A stretch of DNA of 64,000 nt. Origin: Campylorhamphus procurvoides (lineage: Eukaryota > Chordata > Aves > Passeriformes > Dendrocolaptidae). The notes under the pieces are model-generated. The model ran no database searches, was not told where the DNA came from, and was given only the letters and a program-made list of their open reading frames with translations. Positions within the stretch are counted from its first letter, which is position 1, and each line of letters begins with the position of its first letter. The stretch lies in contig WBMV01001030.1 in the NCBI GenBank assembly GCA_013396655.1, positions 147,388 through 211,387 of the forward strand, written 5' to 3'. The translations under genes were made by a program, and so were the position numbers. This document shows positions 55,910 to 64,000 of this stretch, piece after piece.

Positions 55910-58900
55910 CTAGAAACAACACATTTTAGAAAATTGTTAAATGTAAGACTTTACATTAGCACACCAACAGCCTTCATTGAATTAGATCCAAATCAAACAA
56001 GGAATATTGGATTTAACATAAGTTTCAACTGTAAAGCTTACTGGCATTTTCCTCTCTTCTGACCTGTGCTAATATAAATGTAACTAGCTCAGAACTACGT
56101 GGATACCAGAAATAACCTTTACTGGATGAAATGTCTTAAAATTAGAGATTAACTTCCTTTTGCAGCAATATTGGTACAGCAAAGTGCAAATGCTAAACCA
56201 GATTTTCATTTCATTTCAATATATTTAAACTGTGGCATGTCTAGCAATCTCCATTTTCATACAAGGCATCAATAACTTAGTTTGTAATCTTTCCTAATAT
56301 TTTAAATACAAGTTGTGTTTAAATAATTTCACCAAGTTTTGTTTGTTGGATCTCTGTTTCTTGTAGAAGTCCTTGACAAACATGACTTTAATTCCTTTGG
56401 TTGCACTGGTGATTCAATCACTAAGGATTAGAGAAATATTGGCAGTGGTTTACCTGAACCTATCTGACCTTGGCCTTCAGAGAATGAAGAGTTTTCAACT
56501 CAAGTTATGCACCACAGGTACCTTGTCATTATCACTGCAACTGTTTTTCTAACAAACATCTGATTATTCTCTTAAGCCATTTTCAAAGTAAGTCAGGGGC
56601 ATTTCAAATTTGTTGGTTTTCAGATTCCAGCTATGTTTATTAATCTAAACACCCAGCAAAAAAAGGATTTGTCAAAGTCTTTCAGCTGCCAGATGCAGTT
56701 CATTTTCACACCTCTTTGGCCAACTGCCATTTAGAAAGTACACTGGCTTTTTAAATGAAAATAAGGAAGTAGTAAGTTTTCTATCTCTGCATACTTTTTT
56801 TTGAGGGGAAAAAGAGCTAAAGTGCTGATATTCTTCAAAGTATGATTATTTTATAGTATTGTGCACTTTTCTTAGAACTTGCTTTTCACAGAAACTTGCA
56901 ACCCTTCCCTCCCACAATTATCTACATTGTGGACACCAACCATACCACTGTATACAAGCAATTCTCCATTACTAAAAACAAAAGGAAAAACCAAACAAAA
57001 CATACCCAACCCAGATCCCAACCAAAACACACCACACTGTTTTATTCATAAGAACCAATCTGAGATCACCACAAGCAAAAGTAATAAAAAACCCCAATAT
57101 TACGCACACAAACTAAATTATTCTTAGAAAAACAATGATTAACGTGATAACTTTAATAAGACAGTTCTCAAACATTTGAAAGCACATTCTATAAAACCAG
57201 CCTAAAACAAGACCCACTTTTCAAACACTGCTTGGCAAATAAAAGAAAACCTTTAGGAAGAAACTGATTTTCAATGGAGATTAACATGTCAAAAAGAAGA
57301 GCGCAGCCCAAACCAGACTGGAGCTCAACATCTCGGTGTAGAAACATTGTGCACATGGCATTTTTTCATAGAGGGGTTTGTTTCCTGCTTTGTATGTTTA
57401 CTTCCTTGGGAGTAAAATACCAGCATAAAACCCAGACTTCCAGAGTTCATGTTCCACAGCAAATAAAACATGTTACCTGAAAAAAGAACTTCAGAGTAAA
57501 TTTGGGTTACTTTTTTCTGACTCTTTCTGAAGAATCACTGTCTCTGCTTCATGTGACAGACAGATGGGATTTCACTTTGGATAACTCAGGCCTTTCAAGC
57601 CTTGCTAGCACCTTCACAGAATGATTTCTGAAATACTTTTTCTTCCCAAAGACATTATGCTTTGGGGGAAATAGTTTGAATTTTTTTTCCTTAATGTGTG
57701 TCTATTTTGTCTTATTTTATCACCTTGAAAATTGCCAGACCAAGGATGTGTGAATGATCTTCCATAGGTAAACAAACCTGGTAATTCTGAGTCTTCAGAG
57801 GACCCCAACACTAATAGGCAACACAGATGTATTGCCCTATCTCAGGCACAGGAAGGCACAAAAAGCTACAACTGAAGGAAACCCTCTACTTTTAATTTGT
57901 CTTCAAATGAATGGCAAATAGTACTATCTGCTGTTTCTCTCACACATTACAAAGAACTAGCCCAGATGAAATTCTATGACTCTTAGCATATAAATATTAG
58001 CTGGATCTAAGCACATTTTTCTTCCAAACTTTCACCAAAGAAGAGTTGAAGAATCCAGAGACCCCCTGTTGTCGCTGAATCTGGAGTCAGAAGTCTTTTT
58101 GCTTTCACAATAATCTGGAAACTAAACACCTTCATACAAGAGATGAACATTTTTAATACTTTATGACAAAAGACTTAAAAAAAAAAATTTACCTACATTA
58201 GGGGAAGAGGGCTAAGGTGGAGCAGGAAGGCAATTCTAACAACAGAAAACAGCTCATCTCCTCTAACAATAATTGAGCAACTTTCCCTGAACAAGCTTTC
58301 TGTCCCAGCTGCTAATTCTGATCCTCCTGGTGTAATCTGCCTCCTTCCCAATTGTGCTGATAAACCTATTTGTATAGCTGCAACGTAAATTGCATCAGTG
58401 AGATGATCCCTTTTAAAATTACTTCCCCCTCAATTAATGTGATTCAGTGATTCAATTCTAAAACCAGATGCATCAGCACAACTGAAAGCACTGTGAGCCA
58501 TGGTCTTAAAGTGAAAATTACTTCACAAACCAGTTTGTATGTTAAGTTAGTGCACAACTACCAACCTTTAGAGAGAAGTTTTCTATGCTTTACAAAACAA
58601 AATAGAGATTATCAATTACAAGAATATCAATACAGAAAATGTTAATTACAACTTAATGGTACAATCATCTCTTTGAAAAATGCATGAAAGCATCAAAGCT
58701 CTTAAAAAAAGAGGACAGTGGCATGACATATTAAAATCCATCTTTATAGAGAATACAAAGAGGTTATTTCTGGAAAATAAGCCAAGAATGTGACGTTTGA
58801 AGAAGAAAGAAAACTGCAGAAAAGACTCCAAACAATCAAAAAAGCTTTCCATTGGAGAAAAATACTGGAAGAAATTGTGACCTAACAAGGTACAAAAATA

Positions 58901-60296
58901 ACCCTATCTTTAAAATTCCAGCTGATACTGATTTTGATCTCAGGTCATGGAAAGCTCATCTATAAAAACATCTGGAACTAAAAGCTGAAAATTATTCCAT
59001 GTGTGCGGAAAGAAGAAATAACTTTTTTAAAATGAAAAACAAGAATGGGAATTATACCAATGACATGATTATCTGTCCAACATATAAATTGGATAATCCT
59101 GAAAACAGCTAGAGCCATAGGGTGATCATTTACCGAGGTCCTAGCATACATTTATTCTCTGACCTAAGATACAGTACCAGCATAATGGAAAGAATGTGTA
59201 AAACTTTAGTAAGCAGATGAGGGAGAAGCAGAAACAGCTGTTCTATTCCAAAATACATAAATACATTTATTTTATATATACACAGTATGTGTCTATATAT
59301 ATATGGTCTTGATTTTCCTATGAATAAGAAGTATTTAAGCTGAATTCAAGTTGTCTTTGAAGAGTTTTCCAAAATCAGCACATCTGGCATCTGTGAGGTC
59401 AAAGGATCACAAATATTCATACTTTTATATTATTCTGATGGAATTTTAATTCTTTTTATTGTTACATGATAACTGCATAGAAGCTCTGGCTGAGATAACC
59501 CTTTCCTGTGCTGGTCTCCGTATAAGCACTTGATGCACACCTAAAGGTGTGATGCACCTGCAACATACTAGTGAACACTCCTCATTTATTTCAGAAAACT
59601 ATAATAAAATTTGCACTTAAAACTGTTTAAATGCAGCCAAAAGACATTTACTTCCAGATCTAGTTAGAGAAAAGATCTTAGTGCCCCAGGTGGGAGGCGA
59701 TCAAGCCCTAGAGATCACTATACAGAATGAAACTTCTGAGAACTCCCTGATCTACATCTATGGTATGTTTTCACAGTTAACCTCGAAGTGCCATCAACAG
59801 TGCCTTAAATTACAATGTATGACACTGACATAAAAGGAATGACAGACACCACACACTTCTTCCAGCTCAGCTCTGGAATGTTAACCTCTGAACAGGAATA
59901 AAGAGGGGCAAAAGCAAGCACATGGGGACTGTCATTTCTTTGACTGGTATATCCCTTCTTCAGTGATAATCTAAAAATGGCCTTGGTTTAAACCAAAGAA
60001 AAACATGTTGAATGGCTTTGCCCATGAGTGAAATTATACCTTGCTAGGCAATACCTTGATGACATGCCTGCTACTCACTGACAAAGTCCACCTAATTTCC
60101 TTTCTCTGCCTACCAGAGCCCCATGCTTTTCTCCAAAACTGCTCCAGAGCTGCACGTACATTTTGTTCAACAGAGCTGTTGGACAACATAAACTGCAATG
60201 GGAATGAAAACTAGAATTTAAGATGTCCTCCCCTGCAAATTATTACAGGCTACAGAAGAGTCACAAGAGTAGTCTTAATCTCAAGGTCTTGCATAC

Positions 60297-60338
60297 CTGG
60301 CCAAAAACCAGCTTAATTTCAACAGCAAGAGTAGACAT
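60297..60338 (-). CDS. Candidate small exon with ATG, phase 0 exit
   Basis: On the - strand a short frame MSTLAVEIKLVFGQ begins at ATG 60,338-60,336 and ends at a donor GGCCAG|GTATGC. An in-frame stop lies about 30 bases upstream. The exit phase (0) matches the entry phase of the canonical PPHLN1 last exon, so splicing would be in frame. It may be an alternative first coding exon or chance; no upstream acceptor or promoter was identified. Confidence 0.2.
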
Positions 60339-62192
60339 GATATTCAAAGGGGATGAGAATAATGCTTATTTCCACCCATGCACCAAGATACCCTAGTTTA
60401 GCTCTACAGTCTGTGCAAAGAAAGGCTTCTTAACTTCTCAAGGTGACTCAGAACAGCTAAAACCACAGCATCTATTCTAAATAAATTTGAAGAAGGAAAC
60501 AAGACAGAAGATCCCTGACAACTGGAATGACCATCAGGAGGACTGGTTTTACCAGGACTCAAAAGTTAACCCCCTGTTTATCCCATGTCCACAGCTCATA
60601 GCAAGTAGAACTGGGTAGCAAACAGGAGATGCAAGTTTCTGTCTCAGAAAGGACTCCACTGAATCTTCAGTTCTCATTTGTGAGAGAACTATTCTAATGG
60701 ATGTGCTTTAATTTATATACAGGTGTTAAAACATTAACTTTCTGCTCCAGCTATGGTTTTGAATCACTGTGGCACCTTTTCTGAATGGTCTTGGCTTTAT
60801 GCACATGTAAAAGCCCCTTGAATAGGATTCATCAAGGAACTTGCATATGCAAGGCTTGAGCAGCTATATCCAGGAGGTGGACAAACTCACTTCAATTCAG
60901 AAGGGGATACTTCTGCTCACAACCACAAGCAGGACCCCAGACATAACAAGGACCACATTTATTAAGTGGATGTGACGATATGGGCATCAGTTTCACTTGC
61001 TAAGATTTAATCTGTAATTTACAACCCTTTGCTCTTTTTCATCGCAACCCTTTCTGCATTTTTTCAGTATTCTTATAATTTAATACAATTACAGATTCAT
61101 GTAACACTCTCTTGCCTCCGCCTCCCACCAGAGCTCCTTCTTCACAGCAACACACAACAGAAGTCTAGGATCTCTAAGCAGCTCCACACCATATGTATAC
61201 AGCCCACCCTCAGTGCTTGTAAGCCAGTGCTCATCTTAAGAGATGCCTGTTCTTAGCTGCACATCCAGAAGGCCAAAGATCCTCAAGGCTCAGTTCACAG
61301 AGGGGAAAGGAGCTAGGTTTGAGGCTAGAAACCACGTTAAACAGCCTGCAACCCTTATATACTAACGTACCTTTGAGAAGACCCAACACGCCCAGCAATC
61401 ACAATCTGGCATCTGTGATTCATGCAAGCACTCATTTAATATATTATCTTTCAAAAGACAGAAGCTCTTCAGTTACTGAGGGCACATTTCCCACAAGTAT
61501 CAAATACCTCATGCAAGGAGGAAAGAAGCAACATGCTCACTGGTAGCTGTTTGATTTCTCACAAAGGCAGAACATGAACTTGCAGAGCACAAGTACAGCA
61601 CAAGCTTGAAAGCTGTACCACATCCCCTCCAGACACCTCACTAATGAAAGAGTAAACTGCCAGATATTTTCCTTGCTTCAGTGATGCCCCTGGGCCCCCC
61701 TACACCAGACACAGGTAACAGCTTTTGTTTACCCACCTAAACCCTGATAACTGGGTTGGTATAGCCCTCTGGTGGTATAAACCAACTTCCCTCCTGAGCA
61801 GACCTAATATAAATCTGGCAAAGCACTCTTCTGTTAACCCAGCCACATCTATGCCATGTTCTCCCAGCATGGGAACTACTAAATTCTATGAGGTATAATT
61901 TTTCTTCTACTCCTAACTAAAAGCAATGCTGAAAATTTTTGTAACGAAACCTAACTCCAAGCTGATTGCATATGCAGTCAACGTTTTCATTTTATTTGTG
62001 TATGTAAGCTCTAGCAAACTGGGAAACTACTTACACTGAGTAACTTCAGAACAACTGATATGAGGGGGTTTTTTTTGACAAAAATATCTTTTAAAAGGAA
62101 TTACTACCTCTCCCCAAATCTCTTCTTTTTAATTTATTTACATGCTATCTTGGAGTTTCTTCAACCATGCAAATTAGACTTCATTAACTTAC

Positions 62193-62233
62193 CTGAAGTT
62201 TACTCTCCTAAAGTACAATAAACTAACCCTCTC
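62193..62233 (-). other. Candidate 41-base micro-exon
   Basis: On the - strand CTGTACTCTTTCAG|GAGAGG and CTTCAG|GTAAGT bound 41 bases. Both sites are close to consensus, the donor perfect. Read in phase 0 it gives ERVSLLYFRRVNF and leaves in phase 2, which fits the candidate membrane exon at 55,632. No conservation evidence is available here. Confidence 0.2.
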
Positions 62234-64000
62234 CTGAAAGAGTACAGAGAAGTTTTCATCACTGCAGTGGCAATGTAATAGTACTGTTATGAGTACAATA
62301 CATACATTTATGGCTCTACACTGCAAAAAATGCTCAAAACTGTCATTAAACCACTTGCAGACAATTCTAACTATCAAGACATTTAGAATTGGTTTTCAAC
62401 TAAGATGAACTATTTTGTATGGTTACAAAAAGCTAAACTAACATACAAAAAATTAATGCTTGGTTCCAATAGTGGTATACAATCTTTAATTATAAATTAA
62501 CAACAAGTCTACTCTATTCCTTTCTTAAAAACACACTAACAATTTTGCCCTGAATCAATGTAATATTTCTGCACCCATTAATCAATGTGTTTATAGACCA
62601 ACTAGATATTCATTGAAATGCAAATTGGGGGAAACAAGTTATTTAATCTACTACATAATAATGAACAATGTCATCTAATTTGCTACTTACTGAAGATACG
62701 CAAAATATTGAGGTTATTTGCACTTAAATGCACTTCTGCCTTGTTTCCATTGAAAGTTTCTAATGCCTGGTTTAATAGATTTAATCAGCTTTCAGAATTT
62801 AAACCCACCATTTTTGGCTTCTAAATACCTGACTGAAAGATCTGCTGGAAGACCCTCATGTGGAATAGATATCAATACAGCCCTCACTGTAAAAGCAGCA
62901 TGAATTCAGACTTAGACTCTGCGCTGTCCCCCAGGACAGAGACCTTTGGGGACAACAGGTGAACACAGCACAGCAGGGACAGATGCCGGGAGTCACAGTG
63001 CCTGGGAGGAGGCTCTTGGGAGAGCCAGCTGAGGCTGGAGCTGCAGTGTTTCTGTTCAGCTGGTCTACAGCACCTTGCTTCCAGGTCAGAGCATCTCCTG
63101 CCTATTATTTTACTTATTCCTTTGACTAAACTAATTTGATAGAGGAAATGCAGTGTGAAACAATGATACCACAAGGTTTCCCCTTCATTTAAAAGTAGAA
63201 TTCTAGTATGACTGGCTCAGGAGTGCCATGTCTGCAGCTGTGCCCCAACAAAGCCACACTGCCTTGTCTTCCACACATCCTCCTCCTCTGCCCATGGCTT
63301 CTGCAGTGCAGGGCTCTGCCCTTGAGAGCAATCACACCTCTAATCATCTCTGCAGAGAAGCACCACCCCTCCTCAACTCTTCACCATCCAAAAAAATTAT
63401 ATGGTTTTGTGCATTCGCTTAATGTTTATAAAGCAATCTAAAGATGGAATATATACCTTTTGTATGACACTGTTGAGGAGACATGAAGAATAATAGTAAT
63501 AAAAAGGGAAGTTCTCAAGAAGTACATGATTACAGCTCCAGTTACAGAAGGACAAATCTGTAAGCAAGGCTGTATAGTTCAGAACAATCATAGTAAAAGA
63601 CAACCACGTTGGTTGACCTTAGAAACTCATTCATATGACCCACTGAACTGTTCCAGTCATCTTTAAACTCGAAGGGAACAGCAAAAACATCACATTCAAA
63701 GTATTTTACACAATGCAAGATTAATATTAAACTGTTATGACTTGTACTGCCTGCCAATTAAATTAGTATCTGGACAGTTCAGCAACAGTTTTCATTTATG
63801 GAAACTAACATGTTGCAAATAGTTCCCCATTGCTTTAAAATTACTACACATAAGTTTTCAATAAGAAGCAAGAATTTATTTTAAATATATTGATAGGAAA
63901 TTCATATATTTAATATTTTTAATACTATGGTGGAGTACTTGATACAACTCTTTAAATGAACAAGAACTGGTACACAACAGAAATGTACATGATGATACAC

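Larger units (their letters stand above)
55910..64000 (-). other. PPHLN1: Probable PPHLN1 intron, running off the window
   Basis: No exon matching the remembered upstream PPHLN1 coding sequence (ending KTKEIEQ) was found by eye, so the preceding canonical exon probably lies right of position 64,000. Exon-like stretches at 60,297-60,338 and 62,193-62,233 on the - strand have good splice consensus and are listed separately. A TA-rich microsatellite lies at about 59,272-59,303. Confidence 0.5.

Noticed and set aside
56420..56460. CAG|GTAAAC donor on the - strand as another PPHLN1 exon end
   Set aside because: The sequence upstream of it has stops in the useful frames and no good acceptor at exon distance.

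Overview
This is a vertebrate nuclear genomic window, almost certainly avian. It has large introns, AT-rich non-coding DNA, a GC-rich promoter island, CR1 LINE fragments ending in the typical bird 3' tail, and a bird-type solo LTR. There are no bacterial-style operons. Almost all short open frames in the window are chance ORFs or repeat remnants.

The main gene is PRICKLE1 on the + strand. Seven coding exons between 40,813 and 48,861 join in phase to an intact 831-residue protein with a PET domain, three LIM domains and a C-terminal CIIS prenylation box. A CpG-rich island at about 32.8-34.8 kb, holed by a 153-base N gap, is the probable promoter and non-coding first exon. The 3' UTR runs from 48,862 to roughly 50.5 kb. 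PRICKLE1 is a core planar-cell-polarity factor.

The right-hand neighbour is PPHLN1 (periphilin-1, HUSH complex) on the - strand, arranged tail to tail with PRICKLE1. Its canonical last coding exon is at 55,700-55,909, and the window right of that is probably PPHLN1 intron. Just downstream, 55,497-55,632 (-) is an unusual candidate exon. It has a good splice acceptor and an open frame of 44 residues with one long hydrophobic segment and a short tail, like a tail anchor. No established annotation I recall explains it. It may be an alternative PPHLN1 end. Two other exon-like stretches at 60.3 kb and 62.2 kb (-) have compatible phases.

Region by region: 1-32 kb is gene-poor flank with one CR1 copy keeping its 5' end and ORF1 (about 3.8-5.26 kb) and small CR1 3' ends at 7.3, 20.2 and 26.3 kb. 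32.8-34.8 kb is the CpG island. 34.66-37.22 kb is an assembly problem: a perfect 797-bp direct repeat and a perfect 41-bp repeat, bounded by single Ns, which together indicate misordered contigs rather than biology. 40.8-50.5 kb holds the PRICKLE1 coding exons and 3' UTR. 51.47-52.0 kb holds a reverse-oriented ERV solo LTR and 52.69-53.73 kb a CR1 3' fragment. 55.5-64 kb is PPHLN1.
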